Assembly (NCBI GenBank): GCA_025617745.1 | Contig: CM046870.1 | Span: 11,646,410-11,710,409 of the forward strand | Reading direction: 5' to 3' | Length of the DNA stretch: 64,000 nt | DNA from: Heliocidaris erythrogramma | Lineage: Eukaryota > Echinodermata > Echinoidea > Camarodonta > Echinometridae | In this document: positions 10,363-21,494 of the stretch, in pieces | How positions within the stretch are numbered: the first letter of the stretch is position 1 | Layout: every line of letters starts with the position of its first letter | The notes under the pieces: model-generated | What the model was told of the DNA's origin: nothing | Database searches by the model: none | Seen by the model: only the letters and a program-made list of their open reading frames with translations | Position numbers and translations under genes: made by a program

Positions 10363-10768
10363 GGTAAATTAGCATACTACAAGTGCTATAAACATATTTC
10401 AGGTGCAGTCACTATACATGCCCCTAAAAATAGCACTTTAGTTTTTACAGTGTACAAGACGTAGAGATGACGTCAAAATAAGACGTCCTCTTGACGTCTT
10501 GCGTTGGTGCAAGTTGTCGTCTTATTGACGTAATTACATGACGTAAAAAAGACGAAAACCGCGACGTAAATATCACGTCATTTTTAACACTTTCTGCTAT
10601 CAGGGAAGAGGAATGAAGACGTAGAGATGACGTCAAAATAAGACGTCCTCTTGACGTCTTGCGTTGGTGCAAGTTGTCGTCTTATTGACGTAATTACATG
10701 ACGTAAAAAAAAGACGAAAACCGCGACGTAAATATCACGTCATTTTTCAACACTTTCTGCTATCAGGG

Positions 10769-10960
10769 CAATCAGAATAACCTTAGCAAAGTAATTATGA
10801 TATATGAATCAGTAGTTGATTGAAAAGAAAAAAATCATAAATTTCACTATTAAATTGATCAATCAATTACAATTTAGATGGCATCAATCCATCAAGTAGC
10901 TCAAGAAAGCAATCAATAAATAAAAATCCTACAATCAATAATCCAATCATTTTTAATGAA
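10769..10960. repeat. Repeat family A, part beyond the insertion
   Basis: 10769-10840 continues copy 2 past the transposon ('CAATCAGAATAACC ... GATTGAAAAGAAAAAAATC'). 10848-10950 is a further partial copy of the family, so repeat A is locally tandem. Confidence 0.7.
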
Positions 10961-11337
10961 ATCACCGCTGACACACGTTAGGTTTTTATCTAATTTATGA
11001 AATGTTATAAATATGCCTTCAAAATGTCTTTTAAGTACAAAAGCAACGGAAAATATTACAAAAAACATTTTGATGCAAATGGTGATTTCTATTGAACTGG
11101 TGATTTATTTCATCTCATTCATATTTCAATCATTATGACGTAAGCCGAATCATGTAGGAAACAAATAATTCCCAAGGGAAATATGCTTTTGTAATGATAA
11201 TTACTTTTCGCTATCACTAGTCTGATAATATGAGCAGTTCACAATGCTTAACTCTACTGGGGGTAAGCGAAGCAAAACTGAGTGTAGGGCTGTTTAACAG
11301 ACTATAAAAGCACTGGCGTAGCACTGACGTAGACAAC

Positions 11338-11493
11338 TGGGCGTTGTGGCGTGCGCCTGTAATCCAGCTACAAGTGGAAGTTATAAACTGATTCAGCGGA
11401 CCCAGGTTCGAGACTGAGTCACGTCTTTCGGATGGTGACGTTAAAGGTCGGTCCCAGACGTAAATAATCATATCTGATTGATACACGTCTGTA

Positions 11494-11494
<1 letters not shown>
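11338..11494 (+). mobile_element. 7SL-like (Alu-domain-like) SINE, copy 1
   Basis: The start reads TGGGCGTTGTGGCG, then TGCGCCTGTAATCC and AGCTAC. This follows the 5' Alu domain of signal recognition particle RNA (GGGCG..GTGGCG.GTGCCTGTA.TCC.AGCTAC). A Pol III B-box-like GGTTCGAGAC lies at 11405-11414. The 3' part has a small hairpin (TTCGGATGGTGACG ... GGTCGGTCCC). A C run of about 31 follows. Copy 2 is at 56804-57060. Descent from 7SL is inferred from this similarity alone. Confidence 0.6.

Positions 11495-11525
<31 letters not shown>
11495..11525. repeat. Poly-C tract
   Basis: About 31 C in a row directly after the SINE-like sequence. A G run of about 18 lies nearby at 11651-11668. Confidence 0.95.
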
Positions 11526-12061
11526 ACAGAAAAAAAGAAGCGAGAGCGAAAAAGCGGGGAAAGTGAGAGAAAAAAGCCTAAAAAGGCGCTACAAGCCGTT
11601 ATCTGGCTCTCAAAATTGGCTATTTAAAAACGTCAAATTTTCGCGCTTCGGGGGGGGGGGGGGGGGGGATGACTCTCCTCTCCCTGCACTCACCCCTGTT
11701 ACCATAGGTGTCGATCCCTGGGGGATAGGGGTATATATCCCAAAAAATTGAGGTGGGGGATGGTCTGTATTATCACCCCCAATATTTTTTTCGATAAATT
11801 AAAGAAGAATTATGATACATTAACTTAAGTCTAATAATTATCCAAACTCATGATGTTTGATCTTGAAATACCATCACATTTTTTAATGATTAGAAGGAAG
11901 GAAAAAAGAAATGCCATAATTTCAAAATATCGAATGAAATTCGTTCGCTCGCATTGTTATTCTCCATTAAGGTCCGTCCATTGGCGTAGATCCGTTCTTC
12001 TTTTCATTAAAACCATTTTGGGAAGCTCTAAAATGCAAGTGTTATACCCCTGCTCTTCGTT

Positions 12062-12693
12062 CAGTGGTGTATCTAGGGTGAAGGGGGCACGTGCCCCTGG
12101 CAGTACTTGAAGGGAGCGCAAAAAATGCAAAGGAAAGAAAAATAGGGGGAAATGAAGAAAATCATAATCTTTACTGATCACGCGCCCCAAATCCGCAGGG
12201 TAAATGCCTTAGATATCTAGTTTTTGAAGGTTTGAAATGCGAAAATTTTCCAAAACTCGGTCGCTTTGCTCCCTCGCATAATTATTATCTTTCGGAAATA
12301 GCTTAAGTTTAAAATTTTGAAAAAAAAATTAATTCCTTAGCTAACTATATCATGTAACTTTCAAATGACTCCAGCTAAATATTGCGCCCTCAATATAGAA
12401 TAAAGTGTATAAAACAGCATTTGAAAAAAGGTTCAACTTTTGAAAGAAATCTCAACTTCAGATAGCCTTGCTGAATTTCTCGACTCTTTCTCAAGCCTAT
12501 ATGGTTTTCGTTACTTTTGCTCCCGATTGTAGAAGTGAGTGAATAGAAAATTGAGTTTTTTATGATTAAAAATTTCCAGTCGGTCTCTTTGCTCCCTCGC
12601 TTGTACAATAACGTAGATAAGTTTGGGTACTCAGGGGAAGGGCGTAACTTCATTGTTAGCCCCGGGGGCCATAATCCCTAGATACGCCTATGG
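12062..12693. mobile_element. hAT-like non-autonomous element, about 630 bp
   Basis: CAGTGGTGTATCTAGGG at the left and CCCTAGATACGCCTATGG at the right are imperfect inverted repeats. The flanks TCTTCGTT and ACTTCGCT agree at 6 of 8 positions, as expected for an old 8-bp duplication. No transposase sequence is seen inside. Confidence 0.65.
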
Positions 12694-12761
12694 ACTTCGC
12701 TCCCTCGTCGGTCATTCCCCAATCATGAACACGGATCGACACCCCTGCTAAATTGGAGCAC

Positions 12762-13165
12762 TGTGGTGAATAATGCAGCAAAATTTGGCAAAGTTTTAAG
12801 ATTAACTAGTTCATCCACGAAATCTAGTATGAATAAATGGAATTGAAACGTTTACGCCATTCCAGAGAGATTTAACGAAATTTATGCCAATACACTTTTC
12901 CAGTTTTTGTTCCTATTTACTGTGGAGTTCTTATTCACCTCATGTTATGTATGGTATGTCTATGTATTAAATGTAGATGTTTCTGGTGGTTTTTTTATCC
13001 TATACATAATTTTGTTCTGAAACAGAACGAATGGAAATGGTATATTTTTTTTACATGCAAAAACACTCGAACAATCTTTTACATGTAGAATATTTCAATC
13101 AAACTTTTCTAATACAATGTATCACTTCTGATGTCAATTATGTACATGTATGTATATACCTTAAT
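12762..13165 (+). repeat. Dispersed repeat family B, copy 2
   Basis: Same orientation as 2515-2945, with matching phrases across nearly the whole length. It sits directly before the recombinase remnant. Whether the two are linked cannot be told from one case. Confidence 0.75.
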
Positions 13166-13204
13166 ACCTCTTAACGCACGCAGTGGGTTAAACGAGTGGT
13201 TATC

Positions 13205-14105
13205 TTCAACTCCAGACAAGGCATCACCATATAGGGAAAGAGCATCTGCTGATCATCTGACGAGCGCCAAGCACACATCACACTTATAGGAAAGCCTGGG
13301 CGACATTTGAGCTGTTTAGGTTGCAATATCACTGTAATATAATTATGGGCCCGAATGTTGAGCAGGTCGCTCAGTTTATATCCTATCTCTCTTGGAAAGG
13401 GTACGCAGGAGCGACAATAAGTATTTATACTTCAGGTATAGATTTTGGCATGCAAACATTATAGGGTGGCCTGATGTGACAGGCTCTTTTATTATCCGTC
13501 GCCTCATGGACGGATGCAGGCGCAAACATGTTCGCCGCTATACAAGGTGTCCAATAATACTACCCATTCTTCAGCACTGATAGCTACGAACTAGCCTTAT
13601 TTCAGGCGGCTTTTCTCCTCGCCTTCTTTGGTTTTATTCGGGTGGGGAAATTCACAACTATATCTGGGCACGATCCCGTTTCCCTATCGGAGGGACACGT
13701 ACACATCAGGACAAAGGTCGTCTCGTGAAAATGCATGTAACGATTCAAAAGGCAAAAACGGATCCAACGGGGCGGGGGGTGCTGTACTGTCATCCCGCAA
13801 ATAATATGTTAAACATGTGCCCAATTCGCGCAGTAAGTGCATACCTAGCTCTCCATAGCCCACATGGCACTGCCTGTTTTCGATATTTTGACTCGCTGCC
13901 TTTGACGAGGCACCACTTCAGTGCGATGTTGAAACGGGCAAATAACCCTTTGCCGCCTACCGGTGGCTTGCTATTCGTCCCATTCCTTTCGTATTGGGGC
14001 AGCAACTTCTGCCGCTATGACAGGGGTGCCTGATGTTTGCATACAAAACATGGGTCGTTAGGCTTCCAATACTCACAGGCGGTATATTCGTACCAACCCC
14101 AATCC
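13205..14105 (+). pseudogene. Tyrosine recombinase remnant (DIRS/Ngaro-like or Crypton-like)
   Basis: The coding sense runs through several frames. An N-terminal SAM-like core-binding domain is at about 13290-13575 (VAQFISYLSWKGYAGATIS..., then GWPDVTGSFIIRRLMDGCRR). The catalytic domain follows: 'LALFQAAFLLAFFGFIRVGK' at about 13591-13650 holds the first Arg, a CPIRAVSAY segment is near 13820, and 'SFRIGAATSAAMTGVPD' at about 13986 is the His-x-x-Arg region. 'RRYIRT' near 14080 would supply the nucleophile Tyr. Defects: frameshifts near 13440, 13580, 13725 and 13980, and a TAG where the usual GRW motif needs Trp. The element is dead. No reverse transcriptase or terminal repeats were found, so the parent class is open. 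Confidence 0.8.
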
Positions 14106-14746
14106 TCTTCCCTGTACTAGTTAGTACCAATCACTAACTTTAATCATCAGTAAAGTTTAGGAATGGTGCTTTAATTCGTATTACACTGGATTCCCAATGT
14201 GTGTGCATTACAAACCCATATCATCGTTATTGCTATTATTAGGTAGTTAATAGTTAATTATGTTCAGTAGCGCTTACACAATTTCGACCATATTTACACC
14301 TATTGTTTGTTCTCATCTTATCACTTCTCAAGCCAAATTTATGGTCTCTTGGATATTTGGGCTATAATTATTGATTCTAATGGAGGCGTTATTCATCGAC
14401 GTGCGTGATGGGTTTGCTATATATGCACGTATGCATTACTTTCGTCCATCCTTTTGCTTGTTTCCACAATCCTCCTTCTGGCGCTCTTTTTTTTTCTTTT
14501 TGTCTTCCCCCAGTCATGTATCTAGTAGGTCGATGGTCCATATAACAATGCAATATGCAAGAAATGAAATTGAAATGGATGATTTTTCATGCTAAATGTT
14601 CATAAGAATGTATTACATCCATTTCGTCCATTTATCTACTCTGCAAAAGCTTTCTTTGACTGAGTATTAAGAAGGTGGTGCCCATAATACATTTCGCATC
14701 TATTGGAATATAACAATGGACAAAGGAAGCAGTCTTCAGCAAACGT
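14106..14746. other. Intergenic DNA, no gene seen
   Basis: Nothing recognisable. The 74-residue frame at 14371-14595 lacks any motif. Confidence 0.5.
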
Positions 14747-14845
14747 GATCATGCGATCTTGATTTTTATGGAGGCTAAATATCCAAGTGTGACCGCAATT
14801 GCGTAGCTTTTATATATATATATATATATGTGTGTGTGTATTTTC

Positions 14846-14991
14846 CTGGATTCCACATTTGGGAGACACGGCTTTGTCATTTCAATTGTTCCGCGTGTCT
14901 CCCAAATGTGGTTCGTGTCTCCCTAATGTGGTGGTCTCTATTATGACGGAATAAACTGCATTGTTATGTGTCTCCCAAACTTGGGATCCAG
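14846..14991. mobile_element. MITE with GGGAGACAC ends inside a TA microsatellite
   Basis: CTGGATTCCACATTTGGGAG at the left mirrors CTCCCAAACTTGGGATCCAG at the right. 'GTGTCTCCCAAATGTGG' is also repeated inside. TATATA runs lie on both sides, so the target duplication cannot be measured. Absent from the duplicate block at 19.6 kb. Confidence 0.75.
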
Positions 14992-15540
14992 TAAAAAACC
15001 AAAAAAAATATATATATATATGTATATAATACCTGTACTTTGACGTGCTGTGTTTATTTCAACCACATATTAGAAAACATCGCAGAGTCTCATGAGAAGG
15101 CGTTGAATTACATCATGGTACAGAGTAATATCAGTCAATATAACATACACAAATAGTTATACAATGTATGGTCAGTATGACAATACTCACAGTCTTATAG
15201 AGAAGAATTCTGTTCTAATGTTGAAGATTTAAGACGGGAAACGTCAAAGAAAATAGCTAGAGTGTTGTAAGTATAGAGGTGTATAAGCCGCTTCCGAGGT
15301 ATTGAAAATGAAAAAGGAGTTAACACGAAAATTCAATATTAAAACTGATTAAAATCAGTTCAAAGTATATATTTGTTCTCGATCATGTGCTTATTTGCTA
15401 ATATTGACACAATTTATAGGCAAAGTTCAGGCTGGGCACATTTATGTAGCGAGGATGTCAAATGTTGAATGAGAGATGGGGTGGGGGTTAATTAAAATCT
15501 TTGTAATCAGTTTCGGCTTTGTCAAGTTCCATCACTATAA

Positions 15541-15675
15541 TAATAATAATAATAATAATGGTGGCTTCTTGTATAGCGCTCATGTCCGTCACGTTGTGAC
15601 GCTCCTGGCGCTTCATTATTACCCCGGTCATAGCTTAGCAGCCAAATATGTAGCGCTCTAGCATATCGGGTAATA
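15541..15675 (-). mobile_element. LINE/SINE 3' tail insertion
   Basis: On the minus strand a GCGC-rich 3' end (GCGCCAGGAGCG ... GCGCTATACAAG) is followed by (ATT)n. The matching position in the second block reads 'CACTATAATATACC', so the insertion postdates the duplication or was lost there. An ATAAT-like duplication flanks it. Confidence 0.7.
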
Positions 15676-15870
15676 ATATACCTTTGATCCGAATATTAAC
15701 AAACAATGAAGATATAAATGGGATTACAACGTCATAGGCACTCTTATAATTAATTATAATTAATTAACATTTGAAACCCAACTGGCATATCTTATGTGCA
15801 CGATACAAAAAGTTGCCTCCTGAATTGTATACTTTTCCGGCTCCGGCCTCCACTTTTACAAAACCAAGGA

Positions 15871-16215
15871 TCCACCCCTGTTGAGTAATTTACTTACTAA
15901 TGATAGCGATTCTGCACCTCCAATTTTTAGGAGGAAAGTTATAATTCGACGCACCCGACTGCTTTTCAATTACTTGGACACAATATCGCACTGTAACAGG
16001 GGTGGGTGCAGGGAGGGGACGTTTTACAGCAAATATGAGAGAAAGATAACGGCTCATAACACCTTTTTTTAGGCGGAAAGTTATAGTTCGACGCCCTGAA
16101 TGATTTTCAATTACTTGGACGCAATATTGCTCTGTATGTAACAGGGATGGGGGCAGGGAGGGGGAGTTTACCCCCTCTCCTGCGCGAAGCGCGAAAGCTC
16201 CGACGTTTTACAGCA
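15871..16215. repeat. Tandem copies of a degenerate 'ACAGGGGTGGGTGCAGGGAG' element
   Basis: The sequence 'GGAAAGTTATAATTCGACGC ... CAATTACTTGGAC ... TGTAACAGGG' occurs at 15932 and again at 16074, about 145 bp apart. Related units lie at 53020-53400. The unit may derive from a hAT-like element end. Confidence 0.65.
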
Positions 16216-17559
16216 ACTTAATGTTGTAATTGACAGAATCTTTGGGTTTTCATATTGATTAAACAAATCTAATTTGTCACAGCTAACATGATAATGTTCC
16301 GCTGATTGCTGATCCTTCCAGGAATGATATTCGATGTTCTAATAACGATTCGCGCCTAGTTCTTTGCCATTTATCAAAATATGGCTACAAGCATTTGAAG
16401 GAGAACTTATGAGATCGGACCAAAATTCACTCTTATCACACACTCATGATGTATATCTCTGAATCAACAAGAAAATACGAACATGGTAAATTCGATACGT
16501 GGGAGCTTTTAGAATTTTGATATTCGCATTTGATATATATTTGATATTTGATTTATTTACAAAAAAAAAAAAGGATATCTGTCAGAGGGAAGACAGAGGT
16601 ATCATTTTTTTGTGAAATGTCCATCCAGGCGACGTTTAAATCGTCCTATACGTACTGTCATTTCAGTGTCACCACAAATCCACGTGGGACAAACAGACAA
16701 AATGTTTTCAACTAAATAACATGTAACAAAGGATGAATATAAATCTGTGTTTTTTTTTGTTTTTGCTTTTTGCTTTTTGCTTTTTTTTTGCTTTTTTTTT
16801 GCTTTTTTTGTACTTCTGATTTTTTTTTTCTGCGTAACTCCGTTACCAACTTACCATTAATACTTCCTTATGGAATAGCCCAAAAAGATTGTAAATTTCT
16901 TACTTTCCCGTATTTGAGTGAAGAGAATGGTTATGTTGTGAAAAAAGGGGTCAATTTATTAAGGAATACAGAATAAAGCACCATGCTTTTTTCTGGCCGA
17001 TCCCAATATACACTCATAAATATTATAAGTAGACATATTGAATCAAACACAGTATAATATAGTAAATTTGCTCATGCCACCCATTTTCAATTAAGTACAA
17101 ATCGTATAGAAACCCATAGGTGATAGCTAATTATTAAAATTCACATATATCTCCTTTTGACAAATACGATGCAGTGTGTTTGAACACAGAAATTAATACA
17201 GTAAACGTTACAAAGAAAGAGGCGAATATCAGAAAAGCGGACCTTGTGTTGTGATGTTACAGCATAAATGGGTTATAAAGTGATAGACAACTTGAGTGTT
17301 CAGTAGAGTATTGTGTGAGGTGTCATTGACTTGAAGGGTCACATCTCATTTTGAAAAGCGATTGACATTACTGTACGGATATGGAAACAGAATTATCCTT
17401 AAATTAATATATCCATATAGATGAATCATATGATTGTACTTATATTTTGCTACAGCTTGAGATTAATGCATTTATGTATGAATTTGTAATAAATATTCTA
17501 AAACGAAAATGAGGTAATTTGCTATGGACATTTATATATTATGTCCTCATTTTCTGTCT

Positions 17560-17613
<54 letters not shown>

Positions 17614-18550
17614 TCTTTCTCTAGTCTATCACTTCTTTCTCTCTATCGCTATCAATGTCCTCACTCCCATCTAACAATTCTATACAATATTTTAAGAGTT
17701 TCGATTTAATCTGATTTCTTCGACTTAATCTGATTTGGTTTCCAAATAGTTTTAATGTGTACATCAAATGGACACTAGAGAGAATCCCCTTGGTATGGTA
17801 TATATGTTTGAGACACAGATATTATTTCTGTTTGTGTATTCATATCAGGCACAGAGGCTTTCTTTTTGGAAGTCGAATATATCCACGAAAAATTATACTT
17901 TCTTATATTTAATTCAGTTATCGTTAATGCTAACTGATATATTAGAAAAATCCAGATATTTACATAATTTTTTTTCCCAACAGTTTTCCTTGGCCCTCCA
18001 CAGGGATTTTATCGATTTTCAGTCGCAACAAAATTAACAAACATATTCAAGGTAAATCATGTTTATAGTGTAAATGCATAAGACAATAATAATTTTAAAA
18101 ATTCAAAATACAAATGTTTCTTGAACTGTCTGGTTCACAGAAGACAAACATATTTTCAATAGTGTATTCATGGAATCCATGAAGAAAAAGCAAAACAATA
18201 CAAACACATACATGTATCATCTTTTGAATATTGGGGTATACAATACTTATTTCTGACCACTGCTATAGTTATCTGGACCTGCTCGCACCATTCAGCTTAG
18301 AATAACAAAAAATTGCTCCACCAATCACATTGTTCCGGCCGAACAGCGCGAACATGCCCACAAAGAAAGCCAACCGGCACTGTATATCTGAAATAGTCGA
18401 CACCAAGATGCATCGTCATGTAAACAAATTCCTGAATTGAAACCATTTTCTTGAAAAGTTATCATTGTACAATTCATATCTGCAATGTAATTTTCATTTT
18501 TTAAATAATTTATATGCGAAACTTTAATATTATCAAAATCGGGCAGTTGT
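16216..18550. other. AT-rich intergenic DNA with simple repeats
   Basis: A T-rich GCTTTTT microsatellite lies at 16742-16820 and a CT microsatellite at 17562-17625. No gene or element end was recognised. Confidence 0.6.
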
Positions 18551-18554
18551 TCTT

Positions 18555-19190
18555 TATTTTATATTTATACTATCTGTCCGACCACTATAGTATAGAATTC
18601 AGTTCATAATTATTCAAACTCTTAAACCAAATAATTTATCTGAGAATATCATTCTATTTCCGGTTCCAGTGTATATCCACTGTTCCAACCTATCCCAAAT
18701 AACATGTGTACATTCACATAGCAGATGGATAACTGTTTCACTATGTTCATTACAAAATGTACATTCTTTTCTTGGGACTAAAATCATTTTAAACAGTAAA
18801 TCATTCGTATATAATATACGTTGCAAAATCTTAAACTGGAACCATCGTAAGCTCACATCTATGGTACAATTAAATGCGATAGAACAATATGTTTCCCAAT
18901 TTTTGTCATTCAAGTAAAAAATACATTTCTATTTAAGAAAGCTTTTGCATTCTACTTTCCTTTTCTTCAATAAAATTGCATCGATGTGTGCGCATCCTTT
19001 AATACGTTTCATAACAAGTGCCATTTTATCTGGGAAAAGGAGTTGTTGCACCCTGTTAAAAGTAGTACATTTGTAACCTTCATAAGAGATAAGAGTGTAG
19101 TATAAGCCGTGAAAATTTTTTTCCAAAAAGGGTTCTCTGTTTTACTTGCCAGTTCTCGAAAATAATTTCCCATTTATGATTTCAAGTCTT
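18555..19190 (-). mobile_element. Non-LTR retrotransposon ORF2, C-terminal fragment
   Basis: The minus-strand frame 18913-18614 contains 'LRWFQFKILQRILYTND', then C-x2-C...H (CTFCNEHSETVIHLLCEC), the post-reverse-transcriptase region of many LINE ORF2 proteins. The frame at 19126-18929 ('LLFPDKMALVMKRIKGC') is probably the adjoining part in a shifted frame. Inactive. Confidence 0.7.
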
Positions 19191-19508
19191 GTAGTCCAGG
19201 CAAAAAAGATTGTAAAAGACAGAGGATATTACTATCTATTGAGCCATATATACCGATTTCTTAATCCAGGAAATGTTTAATGATTGGCAGTATATGTTTA
19301 TATCTACCATTCTGACCCCTCTGTCTCAGTAACTTTGCGACATTGATTTCTACTTATTTTATCAGGTTTCTCCCCCCAAATAAATACATAAAACTGAGCG
19401 TTTGTATCTTTCAAAAAATTACATAAATGCCAGATTAAAAAATGACAAAAGACTTTAAGAAATGAAGTAGTAACACATGTACTTTAAAAACTACATTGAT
19501 TTGATAAA

Positions 19509-20222
19509 ACATGCGATCTTGATTTTTACGGAAGGCTAAATATCCAAGTGTGACCGCAATATATTTTTTTTGCATGGGCCACGATGTCCCCCCCCCCCCC
19601 CCTTATTCTTTTGAACCTGAGACAAAGTTTTCACTTCTCAGGGCTATACCTGTACTTTGACGTGTTGTGTTTATTTCAACCACATATTAGAAAACATCGC
19701 ACAGTCTCATGAGAAGGCGTTGCATTACATCATGGTACAGAGTAATACCAGTCAATATAACATACACAAATAGTTATACAATGTATGGTCAGTATGACAA
19801 TACTCACAGTCTTATAGAGAAGAATTCTGTTCTAATGTTGAGGAGATTTAAGACGGGAAACGTCAAACAAAATAGCTAGAGTGTTGTAAGTATTAGAGGT
19901 GTATAAGCCGCTTCCGAGATATTGAAATGAAAAAGGAGTTAACACGAAAATTCAATTTTGAAACTGATTAAAATCAGTTCAAAGTATATATTTGTTCTCG
20001 ATCATGTGCTTATTTGCTAATATTGACACAATTTATAGGCAAAGTTCAGGCTGGCCACATTTATGTGGCGATGATGTCAAATGTTGAATGAGAGATGGGG
20101 TGGGGGTTAATTCAAATCTTTGTCAAGTACCATCACTATAATATACCTTTGATCCGAATATTAACAACAATGGAGATATAAATGGGATTACAACGTCATA
20201 GACACTCTTATAATACGGTGAT
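19509..20222. repeat. Duplicated block, copy 2
   Basis: Pairs with 14747-15735. It lacks the TA-associated MITE and the LINE tail but has its own interruption (C run at 19590-19602). At 20223 it meets 'AGGGGTGGATCCAGGGGG', a hAT-like end with no visible partner. Confidence 0.9.
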
Positions 20223-20639
20223 CAGGGGTGGATCCAGGGGGGGGGGGGGCGAATCGGCCCCTCTACAATGCACAGTACATGAAATTTGCACGATGACCGT
20301 AAATAATGTAAACATAAAAATCGTAGCCCGTAGCCACCTACGATGTCCCCCAAATCGCAAGGAAAATCGTAGACTAATCCATCGTATGATGACCGTAGCA
20401 AATGTAAACTAGGCATTAATGCTCAGTCTATTGAAACACGCATATATCATGATGTAAGCTGTATAGACGATTAAACTCAACCAAATTGTTTCCTTTCATT
20501 GTCACAGCGACATCTACTGGACAGATGTAAGCAGTGCTCCAAGATAAGGAAGGCATCCTCATCACATAAATTCCGAACTTTCCAAATAGAATTACTATCG
20601 ATCCTATAGGTAAACAGGGCATAACCATTTACCTTTTTT

Positions 20640-20980
20640 ATAACCATTGAGGGGGGGGGGGGGGGGGGGGAGGACTTCGGATTAGGAATTCATAGATTTG
20701 AAAGTGTTATCAATGTTCTGATCCACAGCAATGCCGGGATATTGATTTCAAGGATTTGATATCAATAAGGAAGTCAGGATTTGATATCAATAAGTTTGAA
20801 TTGTTTTAACATTTGTGTCTAACGACCCATTCCGACATCATTGTTACTATGTCATACCTCCCCCTCCCTCCATCACCCAGCCTCCCCACCCATGTAATTA
20901 TTAAGCTGTATCATTATCCATCTTAAAATATAGATATAGTCTAGTGGTTTATCACTACCTAACTGTACCTAACTCCAAAA
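20640..20980. other. G run and low-complexity DNA
   Basis: A G run of about 20 lies at 20650-20671. A short direct repeat 'AGGATTTGATATCAATAAG' occurs twice at 20752-20792. No gene. Confidence 0.6.
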
Positions 20981-21155
20981 CCATTTTCCCTTCCCCAATG
21001 TTTCCCTTTTAAACAAAGGGGCACGAATTCTTTACTGGTGCGACTCCAATCACTCTGACAAAGGAGTTATTATAGAAAGCTCCTTGCTCTGATAGACCAG
21101 GAGATAGGGGGCTTTAATCAGATTTTTTGCTGGGAAAGGCTGGAAATGCTGATTA

Positions 21156-21490
21156 ATGACCCTACTCACGACATTTGGGTCATTTTGGCCATTTTTTGCC
21201 AAATATGACCATTTTGGTCACTTCTGGTCAGAGGTATTTATCCAATTCGTTATTATCAGCGAAGAACATTGGATAGGCCTATCCTATGTAAAAAGGTGCC
21301 CTGGATCGAGGAAAGTGGTCTTATTGACCCTACTCACGACATTTTGGGTCATTTTGGCCATTTTTGCCAAAAATGACCATTTTGGTCACTTCTGGTTAGG
21401 GTTTTTTTTTATCCCTTTCGTTATTATCAGCGAAGAACAATGGATAGGCCTATCCTATGTAAAAAGGTGCCCTGGATCGAGAAAAAGTGG
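21156..21490. repeat. Two-unit tandem repeat, about 168 bp
   Basis: 'GACCCTACTCACGACATTT' with 'GGTCATTTTGGCCATTTTT' occurs at 21159 and 21327. Each unit ends with 'AGGTGCCCTGGATCGAG'. The motif vocabulary (TTGACC, GGTCA) is shared with the larger array at 24.2-25.5 kb. Confidence 0.85.
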
Positions 21491-21494
21491 TTTC

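Larger units (their letters stand above)
9802..10768. mobile_element. Fold-back DNA element with two tRNA-like units, copy 2 (right end duplicated)
   Basis: The same element as 606-1388 in reverse orientation. The left end CCTGATAGCAGAAAG is at 9802, and its older duplicate with the full CCCTGATAG is at 9320. A first right end lies at 10604, and an extra tandem right arm continues to 10768 (10461-10604 repeated at 10621-10768, offset 160). CA lies on both outer flanks (9318-9319 and 10769-10770). Comparison with the empty site near 195 confirms a 2-bp duplication. The ACGTC-rich arms are about 150 bp long. Confidence 0.85.
14747..15735. repeat. Duplicated block, copy 1
   Basis: Very similar to 19509-20222 in the same orientation ('CCTGTACTTTGACGTG', 'CAACCACATATTAGAAAACA', 'GGTCAGTATGACAATACTC'). 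This copy carries two extra insertions: a MITE in a TA run (14846-14991) and a LINE tail (15541-15675). Confidence 0.9.

Noticed and set aside
18929-19126. Independent small gene
   Set aside because: It adjoins and likely continues the LINE ORF2 fragment in another frame.
20223-20420. hAT-like element starting 'AGGGGTGGATCCAGGGGG'
   Set aside because: Only one end is seen. No partner end or 8-bp duplication was found nearby.
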